The position numbers were made by a program, and so were the translations under genes. Below are positions 22,734-33,551 of a stretch of DNA of 60,000 nucleotides, in pieces; position 1 is the stretch's first letter, and each line of letters opens with the position of its first letter. Origin of the DNA: Takakia lepidozioides (Eukaryota; Streptophyta; Takakiopsida; Takakiales; Takakiaceae); contig CM060732.1 of assembly GCA_030704615.1 (NCBI GenBank), positions 62,231,053 to 62,291,052 of the forward strand. The letters are read 5' to 3'. A model generated the notes under the pieces. The model did no database searches. It was not told the DNA's origin and worked only from the letters and a program-made list of their open reading frames with translations.

Positions 22734-25700
22734 TTTAAAGTACCAGCAGCTCTCCATGATTTTATGAGCATCTGCAGGGAAAAAGGACCAAACAGACAGG
22801 ATTTCAAATGGAAAAGGTGAGACACACAGACAGGGTACAGGTAGTCACTGAACCCATTGCCCAATTTCATCACTCACATGGACCCTGACCTTATCCCAGC
22901 ATTAAATGCCCACTTCTCTCATGGTTGGGAATTGGTGATTAAATCAGGTGAATAGGTCAGAAGTCCACAGGGATACACAGAATGTTTTAGCATTTGACTT
23001 TTTCAACTCATGTGCCCACTGGCAAGTGATAAAAGAGGGCTGGGAGTTGAATGCTGCCTCAGAGGCCCTGCCTGCGTGGCCCCATCCCCGCCCTCCGCCT
23101 CCGGGGTCCCTTGCTCGCAAAAATATTGCCACACATTGAAGTCAGTATTATTGTATGGCACGCATCCATCATGCATGCCCCATGAATGCAAGAAGTGCAT
23201 CCATCGCATCATAACTTTGCCATCATACAGTCGTGTATGTGTGAACATGGCTCCTCATACGCTCATATTAGAGACCATGAACATTCCAATTTGAAATTTG
23301 AAACAGCATTCAATGTACCTCCAAAAACGAATGGACGTCATTTAGCGGATGATTGTTGTCATCCAGGTGATTGACCATCTGTCCTCAGCGCTCTTCGTCC
23401 CCTCATTCTCTGTCTCCGAAATTGTGTTCTCGCCAGTGCGTACATACAGGCAGAAGGGGACACTTCGCATACGAGACATTTTGCTTCAGTATTCATGTCG
23501 CTTGAACAGTTCAGTCATCTTCATATTGACCTTGCCCACAGTCTGTAAATGCAGAGGACAATCTCGAGAAACAACTCAGACGTTTCCTCCATCGAAGTGC
23601 TTTCACATGTTGGTGTCACCGCCGTAACTCTTTGCTCTCCTGCTGTCCCCCTTGTTTTTTCTTTCTGCTACACACCATGAAGCAGCCCTCCCAATGTGCG
23701 TATTCAGAGTTCTCATTTTTATCATTTCTTGCTGTCCTTGCTGTTATTGGCCTTCTCTTCAGATTCTCTTGGCGCGCGTGGTAGAAGTCCTTCCTCATTT
23801 TGTCTCTAGGGTTCACTATACATACTGTTTTCTTTCTTGCAGCACTGTTGCTGATCTCGCTGGTCTCTTTCATCACTTGCCCTCGGGGTTGAGGCTGCAT
23901 TTCGAAAAAATCCAAAGGAAACGTCTGAACAATGGATCAAGAACTCAACGAAGGTCATGTGGGTAGTATGCTTGGCCTTTGGAGGCCATGGAGACAGTCA
24001 GGAAAGTCAAGTTTCCAGAAGCTAAGGTAGCTACAAGGAATAAAGCTGGATGGCTATGACATTTCTGGGCTTGGCCTTGAGTTCATAGGCAAAAGTTGTA
24101 ACGCATTGAAAGAGCAAGTATGAGCAAGTGTCGTGGCAGAACAAGCACTGGCATCACAGGTCTTGTGGTGGGCTGCACAGGTTTGCACAAACTAGATCTC
24201 ACTTGTTGCCGTTACCTCATAGATAGAACACTCAGATAGTTTGGTAGCAATCACATCAACCTGCAAGGGTCTTCTGAGCCTCAAGATGGAAGCTTGTGGC
24301 CTTATCTCACAACTCGGCCTGTCATGGTTATGCAAAGAACGCCCTTGTCTGTAAGAGCTTGATTTCACAATAGCAATATCGATGATGTCCAATGGGACGT
24401 TTGTCCTACTATTTCACTGGAGCCGTGGTTTTTGAACAACAGGACAGTGGATTGCAACAGCCATGAAATTGAGAAAACACGGGATGAGGACTAGCGAACT
24501 GTGTCCAGGCCTTCAGCTCTTGGCATTGGAAGAGATCTTGAGTGTCTCATGTTTCCTGCTAAGTGATCTGAATAGGCTTCCATGGCAGTTTCCAACATGA
24601 TGGTTCCATCCTATACATAGCAGCAGATTAGGTACTTGACCTCCTCTTTTGATTATGTCTGTATGCTGCATGATTGAAGTCAATTGCAAGACGCACAGCC
24701 CTTAGGTTTCTGAAGTTGGGCTTCTGTTTAAACCTATCACTGATGAGGGACTTGCATACATTGGGGGCAGTTGCTGCAACCTACGAGAGCATGATGTATA
24801 TAGGCTGGTGGCCACACTTCCAAGCATCGCCAAAACCTTTTGCTACATGGAGGAGACAGATCTTTTTGTAAATTCCCCTCAGTTTTAAAGTTGTTCTTAA
24901 ACAGGTGGTTCGGTGTTGAGAATGACAATATATGGGCAGTGCACACTATATTGGCTAACACACTTGCAAGAAGGGGGCCGGTGATAGAGTTCTGACAAAG
25001 TGGTTGGGTGAACTGGCAGGTCTTAGAACATCGACAATGCCGGGGTGGTAGCAATTGCCAGTGGTTGCCCCTGTTTGAGAGTGATGGACCCTATTGTAGG
25101 CATGTTACAGATGTCAGCATGCACTCACTCACCCTGAGTAAGAAAAATTAGCTCAGGATCGAGAAGGTAGCTTACCAAGACTTGTTGTATTCAGTGAGGC
25201 TTGTAATCTGATTGCTCTTACAGATTGACCCTGATTGCTTTGGTCGTCCATATCAAAAATGGTCTCTGTACCAGTTCTGATTACTGACAAGGTATGCCTT
25301 GAGATATTCTGTATCATATACGCGACCGGTGTCAGCAAAATTTTTAATCTACAATAACATTCTTTTTCTCAATGTCACAACAACAATTCTCTGTAACCAG
25401 ATTGTCATCAGGTGCATGGAGCAATTTGACAAATTCAGGTAAAGACATTCTGCTGGGTAATAAGTACATGACCTTCAGGAGAGTTTAATATCACACAAAA
25501 CCCTTATGATTCGCACAACTATACACTGCATCATTTATCCCTCTTGCAACACAATTCAATTTGCAAATGAAATCCTGTTAAGTAAAGAGGTACAGGTTGT
25601 GGATTGCTTTGAACTTTCATACGACCTTCCTGCACAAAGGCAACCAAGAGTCAGTGCCCACCTAGCTTCGCTGGACCTCCACAATTATAAGGACATTGCC

Positions 25701-26158
25701 CATCAAGTAGGAAGGCCACTGAAGACATTAAGGCAAGGCATATGGGGTACATTAAGTCAGTGAAATCAACTACACTGAGGAGGTCTGATTTGAACAGCCT
25801 ACTTTGTCTCCCACTAACACATTCTAACCTCGAAGCGAGGATGTATGTCATTATACTGAAACTCCTACCACTCTCCTTAGAAAAACATACGTGCAGTAAT
25901 ACATATTCTAGATTGGTATGACAGTACTGTGTTTGCTCTACAACCACAAGCACCATGGGAAAAACGTAACCACACACCGAAATAGGACTACATCAAATAC
26001 AGGCAATCACTTACACATCCACTCAGAGCACACATAAACACGAAATACAGACATTGAACTTAGTACAAAGACAAACCGCTACTCCATGCATACAATGGCA
26101 CGGGACCACATTGTTGGAACACTGCTTTGAGGAACACACATGAAACAAGCACCCAACA
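22734..26158. other. 3.4 kb without an identifiable gene
   Basis: Short open frames occur on both strands, but none matches a family I recognise. At 24700-25130 the + strand reads like decayed coding sequence in several frames (for example HTLGAVAATYESMMYIGWW, then SGWVNWQVLEHRQCRGGSN and PLFESDGPYCRHVTD), probably an old transposon or pseudogene. At 23840-23945 a possible exon (TVADLAGLFHHLPSGLRLHF) follows a TTGCAG acceptor. Neither can be assigned. No RNA gene, satellite or hairpin array is visible. Confidence 0.35.
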
Positions 26159-26700
26159 TTAAATACAGCAAACACACATAAGAAAATCAAATGGAAGGCA
26201 TGCAGCTTCATATCCTGCAATCATCGCCCTCCACGACACCATACCTCGTTCAGCCATATTGTCAACTACTCCCTTTGCATCCTCAATGCTGCCACATTTG
26301 GCATACATGCCCACCAGGTACAATTCCGGCTTTGATGATGTCACCATGGTCCTCTTTCCCCTTTTCCAGGGCTGCCAGGCTTGCACAAGCACACCACAAG
26401 CGTTGGGGTCAGAAAAATATTCATTCCAAACCCAAACTTTATCCCTGTTCCTTCAGCTATCCATGCTCTGCACAAATCATGCATACATCCTTGCCTTGCT
26501 GCTAGCAGCTGACAATGACAGCCTAGATTTGTTCCAGCAAACACCCCAACCCTAGTTATCACACTAGTTTCTATGCCGACTTGCGCTTCCAACAGGCATT
26601 CACCTTTTTGCCTCAATTGTTCCAACCTTGACTATGGTCGGAAACATATTCATTCCAGAGCTTCTCTTCGTCTCTGTTATCTATTTTTCGATATTTTCCC
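26159..26700 (-). pseudogene. PPR-protein fragment, copy 1
   Basis: The minus strand encodes YLVGMYAKCGSIEDAKGVVD followed by NMAERGMVSWRAMIAGYE, a textbook plant PPR (PLS-type) stretch. It is preceded in another frame by PGSPGKGE, the remnant of 'SLAALEKGKE'. The adjacent 26430-26690 is nearly identical to 27860-28130 and 32080-32330, so the fragment belongs to a dispersed repeat rather than an active locus. It is frameshifted and lacks both ends, so it is not functional. Confidence 0.75.
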
Positions 26701-27799
26701 GTTGCCACATTGGCAGTAACATGTCAAAATCACTCCAAAACCAGCATAGATCCACCAACTAGCTAACTTGCAGAATTCAACCTCAAAAAACTTAGAGACG
26801 ACTGTACATAATAACAGAGAAAAACAGGCTGAACTGTGTTAAAGAAGGTGCCTTCATTAGTAGTGCCTAGTTTTATCAATTGTGCTGCTGCCGATGCTGT
26901 CTCCAGGTGACCATCTACTGATAACGGCTAAGATACGAGGGCCAGACAGTGAGGGTCACGATGGGACATACCGGGTGGTGATTGGTTTACACTACGGGCA
27001 GAAAAGGCTAAGTACGTGGCATTTAGCAAACGGCAGAACAAGGGTACATTACCACGGAGCAGTAGTGAGTAGTGTAGCAACCGTGGGCCGTGAACCACGA
27101 TATCACACGGCCACGTTAGCATCGGCTCTTACTAATAGAGGACCGTGGACCGTGTACCACTATGGCACACGACCACTACAACGAGCCACTTTTTTTAGCA
27201 AACCCTTTAGGTTGCGTAGGCAGTTAGGCAACGGTCATTAACGACTGCAGGCTGTAACGGCTCTTTTGAGCATAGTATAAAAGGGCTGCACACGACTTAG
27301 AAGGTATCAGTGATCAGTGTGTATTCATTGGACTTAGAGTGATTCGAAGTGTACTTATGCTATGATGTGATGGACTCTAAAGTAAAGCCATGTTATTCCA
27401 AGTATCTCTATGTAGAGTGAATGGGAGATGGAGAGAATGTGCATTATGAGAGAACGTGAGATGGTGAGAATGTGTATCATCTCAGAATAGCTCTTGTTTT
27501 GTCTTTACTACCATCTGATTGTATGAACAAAGGGGCTTCAGTCTTTCCGACTAAGATCTTTTAGGCCAATGAGACTGTAGGTTGGGCTTAATCAATAGGA
27601 TTAAGCAACCTGTAGAGATATTGATTCATACGATGGCCATGGTTTAGCTATCCTTAAAACGATTACTTTGTAATCGTTTTTGAAAGCATACCGTCGGACA
27701 ACCTCTGTTGCATGTCTTAGGAAATGGGCAGTAGTGCTGAGAGCCTGTTTTGTCTAAGTCATAAACCAGCGGTTAACATCTACCCACATAGGTTTCATA
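26701..27799. other. Non-coding stretch with possible LTR-like promoter
   Basis: No gene is recognised. TATAAAAGGG at 27274-27283 follows a region rich in imperfect GTGG/CCAC palindromes (27030-27180), and about 500 bases of T/G-rich leader-like sequence follow. This arrangement could be a solo LTR or an orphan promoter, but no TG..CA ends with a target duplication were found. A perfect 11-bp hairpin is annotated separately. Confidence 0.3.
27656..27680. repeat. Perfect 11-bp stem, 3-nt loop hairpin
   Basis: AAAACGATTAC (27656-27666), loop TTT, GTAATCGTTTT (27670-27680). It resembles an intrinsic terminator shape but lies in eukaryotic repeat DNA, so no termination role is claimed. Confidence 0.6.
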
Positions 27800-28392
27800 A
27801 AGCTATTGATCCATAGGGATCAGAAGTAATCTTATGCTTGAAATCCGACCCTCTTGGATGAATCTGAACCTCTATCCCTGGTCCTTCAGCTATCCCTGCC
27901 TGTGTACAAATCATGAATACATCCTCAGCCTTGCTACTAGCAGCTGACACTGACAGAGTGAAGTTCTTCCAGCAAACACCCCAACCCTATTTATTATAGT
28001 AGTTCCAATTCTGAATTGCATTTGCTTCTCTCTATAATCCAACAGGCATTCACCTTTTTGTCTCCATTGTCCCACCATTGACTGGAGTCGGAAAGTGTTC
28101 ATTCCAAAGCTTCTCCTCATCTCTGTTATCTGTTTTTGGATGTTCCACACTACCACACTCCCTCCATACATGTCCACGAGGGTATTGTTTAGAATGACAT
28201 TTGGTACAATTGCAGCTCTGACAATGTCACCATGGACCTCTTTGCCCTTTTCTAGAGCTGCCAGGCTTGCACATGCATTGCAGATACACACAAACGTGAT
28301 GTGGTCGGGCTTTCACCCTTCCCCCATCATTTGATCATAGGTCTCCAAAGCCTCCATAATATGTCTCTGCTGTGCATATTACCCTACAAGCA
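27800..28392 (-). pseudogene. PPR-protein fragment, copy 2
   Basis: The minus strand encodes YAQQRHIMEALETYDQMMGE, an in-frame stop or frameshift, then KPDHITFVCICNACASLAAL, EKGKEVHGDIVRAAIVPNVI and NNTLVDMYG, a typical land-plant-type PPR run. The downstream half (28130 to 27860) is shared with copies 1 and 3 and is not PPR-like. The flank at 27805-27870 (CTATTGATCCATAGGGATCA and GGATGAATCTGAACC) matches 31765-31830 beside copy 3, so the repeated unit is larger than the PPR piece. Stops make it non-functional. Confidence 0.75.
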
Positions 28393-28394
28393 AC

Positions 28395-28640
28395 GACGCT
28401 ACCGCGTGAGCGTGAGCGTGCGCTCACGCTATGCTGACATGGTGCGAGCGTAGGGGACCAGAACTTATGTGGCGTGAGCGTCGGCTCACGTTGACGTAGC
28501 GTGAGCATGAGCGTGATGTGGCATGAGCGTGATGACATGGCAGTGAACAACATGATGTGGCAGTCAACGTGCCTACGTGGCAGTCCACATGTCCACGTGG
28601 GATTCGGCCAACGTGGCGGACGCCATGCAACATAAACATG
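28395..28640. repeat. Cluster of GCGTGAGC palindromes
   Basis: AGCGTGAGC-GTGC-GCTCACGCT (28409-28430) is a 9-bp perfect stem with a 4-nt loop, and GCGTGAGC-GTCG-GCTCACGT (28472-28491) gives a 7-bp stem with a 4-nt loop. Further half-sites (GCGTGAGC, GCATGAGC) and CGTGG/CCACG pairs follow to 28620. The cluster is GC-rich compared with its flanks and has no coding frame of interest. Confidence 0.7.
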
Positions 28641-28779
28641 TAGCGCCTATAGTCGAGGGACCTATTGCCGGGGCATTCATTCAGGGTAAATAGAATACAA
28701 AAACCCCGAAAATGGGAAACCGGAAACATGTCGATGCATGCTTATCCATCCCATTTATTTTGCATTGATCACACTACTA

Positions 28780-30803
28780 AAATGGCACACATTCCTCAGT
28801 CGTGGAAATTGAATTGGACGAAAGTCAGCTTCTTCCTATGTGATTCTATCCCGCTGCATAAGTGTATTCACCTCGTTGAAACTCATGGTGGCCTGGTGAA
28901 TGAAGATGTCGCGTTTGGGATCACAAATCATTCTGTTCAAGAAGATAAAATAAAGATGCTTGCAGGGTATAAATTTGTCTCTCTTTCCCAAACTTGTTGA
29001 AAGCATGCCAAAAAATCAGGACAGGTGTAGTTGGGGAAATTTGAAACTGTGATGTCGTAGAATCTCTCATGGATAGCAGATGTAGAGGTCATCATAGTGT
29101 AGATCCGACCATACCCGGGATCTGCAACTTCCGCAATGCCTACAACACGTCCTAGAAGCATTCGAGCGGATTCCACCTTGCCGAAGTGCTCGGCAGTTGG
29201 AGGGAAACGACGTACTACCTTCCCATTTCTTTTTGTTGGCCATGCATCTGGGTTGGCTGGTGGCACTCTAGAACTTCCTGAAGTGGAAGCACTTGCACGC
29301 ACAGAGGCTTCTCGCTGAAGGGAGAACCCTGCCTCCTCCAACATTGCAATCTCCTGACTTGTGAGATGTGTCCCCACCTTGACAGGCCAAACGCTCGGTG
29401 GAGGAGGCTTCATGACCACTGATGGTCGCACGGTCCCACGCACACACCTACCACAGTCGTCAGTGCAGAACCAAAATTTGTGTTTTTTTACCTCTGGCTG
29501 CCCGTAAGGCTGGAACAAACCGGTGAAGGTCGGTGCCGGAGTGCAGGCACTGTCTCTGGATATGAAGGACTTGCACTTCTCACGATTGGTGGCTCTGATT
29601 GCGGAGCACTTCACTCGAGACCCAGCTCTGGTTCGTTCTATATGCCACACTTCGTCGGAGCAGGTGGAATCCACCACAGGCGAGAGCAAGTTGGACTCAT
29701 TGACAGTGGGAGATGTTGGCGTACTTTGTGAGAAATGTTGCTCTGCACTGGATATTCCAGAGACGAACCTCTCATGCAATGGAACACGCGGAATGGAGAA
29801 GTTGTCCTTGTCCGTCCTGTGCGAGTCTGCATCCGACCCAGGAGGGGTGTTCAATTTCTGTTTACAGGACCCGAATCTCTCCTCGCCCTCCAGATGGGGA
29901 ACTCTGGACACCAGAGGAGTTCCCCTCGCACACATGCTGACAGCTCTGGCAATCTTATTTGGATCCCCCGATTTTTTTGCAGCTCGCAACATCAACTCAG
30001 ACTTGTCAGGGCCTTTGCCATCAACGCCACCCCTCAAGAAATCACGATATCTTGTTTGTTGCTACAAAGCTCGGATGAGATCATATGCCGTCGCCAGATA
30101 CAAATCTCGCCCCCGCTTTCCAGACTGCTGCAACCATGCATTGTGCACTGTCTCCGCTAGATTGCAAGAGGGCATGTCCGCCATCTCCTCAATTGACAAG
30201 TGCTGCAGAAAAGGAAAACACACATCAAAACAAACAGGTACACCCCACGACAGCAGACATGATTGGAAATGCATACAAAGCCAATGAGAATTCATGATAT
30301 GAAATTCAGGTACCGTTGTCATGCATGCTCCCCATTGTCTGTACCGGAGGTGCCAAAATGCTAGCCAGTCTTCCAGCGCTCTCATACTGTCTTTTGATAC
30401 AGCCCCAGATGAGAACCACCGGGCACGAATTGACTGGAACAAAGTATTCGCCTCCGCCATGCTTTTGGCATCTTTGTACTGTTTGCATAGCTTAAGATGA
30501 ATCGGCCGCATGTCCGGTTTGATGTTTGCCTTGGTATGTTTCTCAAGGGACTGCGTCCAATAGAAAAGACGGGAAACTCTTGCTTGCTCCAAGCACAATT
30601 GCGGAGGTGGTGGCTGTTGGATTGCTCTCATACTCCTGTCTTATCAACTTCGATACTATTTGAACACTCTCCCTGCAATCCCCCTTTGCCACAGGATGGT
30701 TGTGGAATCCGAAATGTACACAGGCTCTAGTCATGTTTTTCAAACGGTGAACAACATAGTACTTGCGTGCTGCACACACTGCCAAACAGGAAGGCGCTTG
30801 CAC
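28780..30803 (-). pseudogene. MULE transposase, copy A (internally deleted)
   Basis: Mutator-like element transposase remnant. Reading right to left: zinc-finger end (30803) with ARKYYVVHRLKNMTRACVHF and HNHPVAKG, as in GCM1/WRKY- or FLYWCH-type MULE fingers. Then an abrupt jump near 30600 to RLFYWTQSLEKHTKANIK and FQSIRARWFSSGAV, which in copies B and C lies after the catalytic core, so about 650-700 bases including both visible Asp motifs are deleted. After an intron come DMPSCNLAETVHNAWLQQ, an in-frame TAG near 30060, a long Ser-rich region, and a SWIM finger (HERFYDITVSNFPNYTCPDF) whose closing PCKHLYFIF is in another frame near 28955. At least three independent lesions make it dead. Confidence 0.8.
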
Positions 30804-30814
30804 TAGTACAGATT

Positions 30815-31210
30815 AACGTTTTTATGACTATGGATATCACTGCATTTGCAGTGATAAGTGATGTGACTACCTCACTCTGCAGTGACAAACACGAAGTCAG
30901 TTATACCATGACTACGGAGTGATAAGTGCGAAGTCATGGTCATCACTGAGGACGTGGCATGGGATAGTGATGCAGGGTTTGGTGATGAAGTCATAACAAA
31001 TATGACTACACGACTGAAAGTTATGACTGAGGTTACGACTAAATCACTACAACATTGCGCCTACATGGAGAGGCCTCTGCGTGACACGTGGGATCCTTGG
31101 GCATTGACATATGTAATCATCAGTGGAGTAGTTATATCTTTATGACTACACGACTATGGGTATGACTATATCACTACAACACTACAGATGGCACGTGGTC
31201 TCGTTGGAGT
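30815..31210. repeat. Palindrome-rich repeat with GACTA and CACT motifs
   Basis: TATCACTGC-ATTT-GCAGTGATA (30835-30856) is a perfect 9-bp stem with a 4-nt loop. The rest to 31210 is built from imperfect copies of ATGACTA, ATCACTACA and CACTGAGG words in both orientations. No gene is present. It resembles the other 4-nt-loop palindrome clusters of this window in design but not in stem sequence. Confidence 0.55.
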
Positions 31211-31759
31211 AGGTGTGACTGACACGTGTTGATCATGTAGATTTTACAATTTATTAAATGTTATTTAATTTTAAATGACTAATTTAGATATTAAATTAAA
31301 TTAAATTAATATGAAATTTAACTTTGTGGAGCTCTCATAAGCACAATAATTGGCAAAGAGGAAAGGCCATCTATACCAAGACACAACCCCTATGCAGGGA
31401 AAGAGAGCATGCATTAATCTTTCAATGACCAACGAATCGACCCCCAACCCCGTTGGCAGTTGCAAAGAGTGGCAAAGAAAGATTCTACCACCAACCCTGT
31501 TGCATAGACTGGCAGAAGCAACAACATGATACAATATGAAAGACACAACTACAATCAAACATGTCATACATAGAAACACCACAAAACAACCTCAGAGGAC
31601 ATTGCACCTTCGAACGATATTGGATGTTAATACATCAGACAATGACATGGTGTTTGAACCAGTCTGCCTATATATATTCCCAAAATATACTTCATTCTTC
31701 AAGCACGATGTTGCTAAGCACTACCGCAACAAGAAATTGACCATCTACGCAGGTTTCTT
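31211..31759. other. Intergenic, AT-rich start
   Basis: 31235-31320 is strongly AT-rich (TTAAATTAAATTAAATTAAT at 31293-31312). The remainder shows no recognisable gene or repeat. Confidence 0.35.
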
Positions 31760-32360
31760 GTAGCTATTCTTCCATAGGGAATCATAGGTAATCTAGAGCT
31801 TGAAATCCAACCTTCTTGGATGAATCTGGACCCATTACCGGCACATCCTTGACCATTTCCTCCCATCCCTCCCTAGAAGTGCCGCCCCCTCAACCTTCAC
31901 CCGCACAACTTATCTCTACCTTTGGTCTCCCCATCTGTCAGTATCCAGCCCTTGCAGCAACGGCCTTCAAGCTCTCTACATTCTCCATTCAACTCCTTTT
32001 CTTCTCCCTGGTCGTGTTTATCTCCCCTATACCTGCCATATGTGACCACCACTTTGAGTCCCACTGATCTGAAACCCGCCTATGCTCCTTCAGCTATCCA
32101 TGCTTCTACACAAATCATGCATACATCCTTGCTTTGCTGCTAGCAGCTGTCAGTGACAGCCTAGATTTGTTCTAGGAAACACCCAACTCAACTTATCACA
32201 CTAGTTCATATGCTCAATGGCATCTGCTACTCTCTGTAATCCAGTAGGCATTCACCTTTTTGCCTCGATTGTCCCACCATTGACTGGAGTCAGAAAGTAT
32301 TCATTCCACAGCTTCTCCTCGTCTCTGTTACCTGTTTCTGGACACTTTCCTCTTGTCACC
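31760..32360 (-). pseudogene. PPR-associated repeat, copy 3
   Basis: 31765-31830 matches the left flank of PPR copy 2, and 32080-32340 matches the non-PPR half of copies 1 and 2 (shared GGCATTCACCTTTTTG and CATTGACTGGAGTC). The PPR segment itself is absent or unrecognisable; instead about 240 bases of C/T-rich sequence lie between the two parts. It is an older or differently deleted member of the same family and encodes nothing intact. Confidence 0.6.
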
Positions 32361-32383
32361 ACTACAGCAAATGGGGGTGGGGT

Positions 32384-32422
<39 letters not shown>
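32384..32422. repeat. 39-nt poly-G run
   Basis: An uninterrupted G39 tract follows GGGGGTGGGGT. Such length is unusual and may be an assembly or gap-filling artefact, or a true slippage tract. Confidence 0.9.
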
Positions 32423-32424
<2 letters not shown>

Positions 32425-32700
32425 TTGCGACGCCAGCCGCGCCCCCCACGCCCTACGCGGCGCCGAGCGTGCGACGCCAACCCCACGGAGCGTGTTTGCG
32501 ACGTCGCGCCATCGCAGCCAAACCCCGCGGGAGTGAAACCTGGCGCCAGGGCCAGGCGGCGACGCCTGGCCATCGCACGGAGTGATGAAGGGAAAATGGT
32601 AGCCCTTCCGTGTGACGCGCACGCGTCGCCCCCAGCGAAGGGCAGAAGGTAGCCCTTTCTGGCAACAGCCGGTCGTCGCACGCCCAAAAAAAAAGAAAAA
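32423..32700. other. GC-rich island with GCGACG palindromes
   Basis: Immediately after the poly-G run the base composition shifts to very GC-rich, with repeated GCGACG/CGTCGC words (for example GCGACGTCGC near 32488 and CAGGCGGCGACGCCTGGCC near 32554), ending in an A/G run at 32686-32710. Long open frames here are composition-driven and not believable proteins. Origin is unknown: a CpG-rich repeat or foreign/misassembled piece. Confidence 0.4.
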
Positions 32701-33551
32701 AAAAGAAAAAACCATTTCTTACCTTTTCTTTCATTGCAGTCATTTCTTGCGATGCCCGGCAGTCGCATGGTAGCACGAAGGGCAAAAGGCCCCTGCGACA
32801 GGGGTTGCAAATCCATGAGCATGAGCGGTGAGCGCATGAGCATGAGCAGAGTTTCCCGACCCTCACCCGAACCTACACCGAACCTACTCTAAGGTGGAGG
32901 TCGGCAACCAAAACTGTCAACTTAATGCATAGTGGTAACACTCCACGGAAATAGAAGGTGCAACGCCTATCACCGTGGGCTGCAGGTGAGTTGTCGTAGT
33001 CGCCACCGACTATAGCACCACCCTCAAAATTGGCAAGTCTGTACGGCGATGTGAGGTGTTATGGTCGCCACCGACTATATCATCCCCAGTGAAAGCTGGA
33101 CCCAAGCTGGACCTGTTGTGTCTATAATTACATAGTTGAAACTACTTGTTCTTGAAATGGACACTGTTGAAGCGTGACTATCTGTGAGGGAAGGAGTGTG
33201 CACATGGGCATAAGTTTAATATTTGGGCATTGCGGCTGGCATGTCATGGCAAGGGTCTTCATATCAATCAACAGAGTACTAACCTGTATCATTTGGATAT
33301 TTGTGACCGGCAATTTATGACTTCGGCAGACTAGGCTCATCACTCTAGCAATTCCAAACCAGGGGAATGTGAAGGGTTGGAGGATGGCGAGGATGTAAAG
33401 ATCATGCAATTAAGAAGACTGAACATCCACATTGGAGTAAATTTTTGCGCAACATTCAATTACACCCATATCACTGTACGATATTTTCCAAATGATTCAG
33501 CGCATCAGAGAAACCCGTTTGAGTTTAGGGTTTAGGGTAAAGCAAATGCAA
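32701..33551. repeat. Intergenic with two TAGTCG palindromes and telomere-like repeat
   Basis: TAGTCG-CCAC-CGACTA at 32998-33013 and a variant (GGTCG-CCAC-CGACT) near 33064-33079 have the same 4-nt loop. GTTTAGGGTTTAGGGT at 33522-33537 is two plant telomere-type units just beyond the 3' end of the methyltransferase-like gene. No gene is seen. Confidence 0.5.

Noticed and set aside
22676-22760. 27-residue hydrophobic peptide (membrane tail) on the minus strand
   Set aside because: It overlaps the repeat-protein frame, has no supporting upstream exon, and one hydrophobic run can arise by chance.
27274-27283. TATA box of a functional gene
   Set aside because: No coding sequence follows within 600 bases on the + strand; kept only as a possible LTR feature.
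28937-30287. Long + strand open frame (254 codons at 29523-30287) over MULE copy A
   Set aside because: It is the antisense shadow of the minus-strand transposase remnant, which has clear SWIM and post-core motifs.
32217-32866. Proline- or glycine-rich open frames around the poly-G tract on both strands
   Set aside because: They are produced by the homopolymer and GC-rich composition; no domain is visible.
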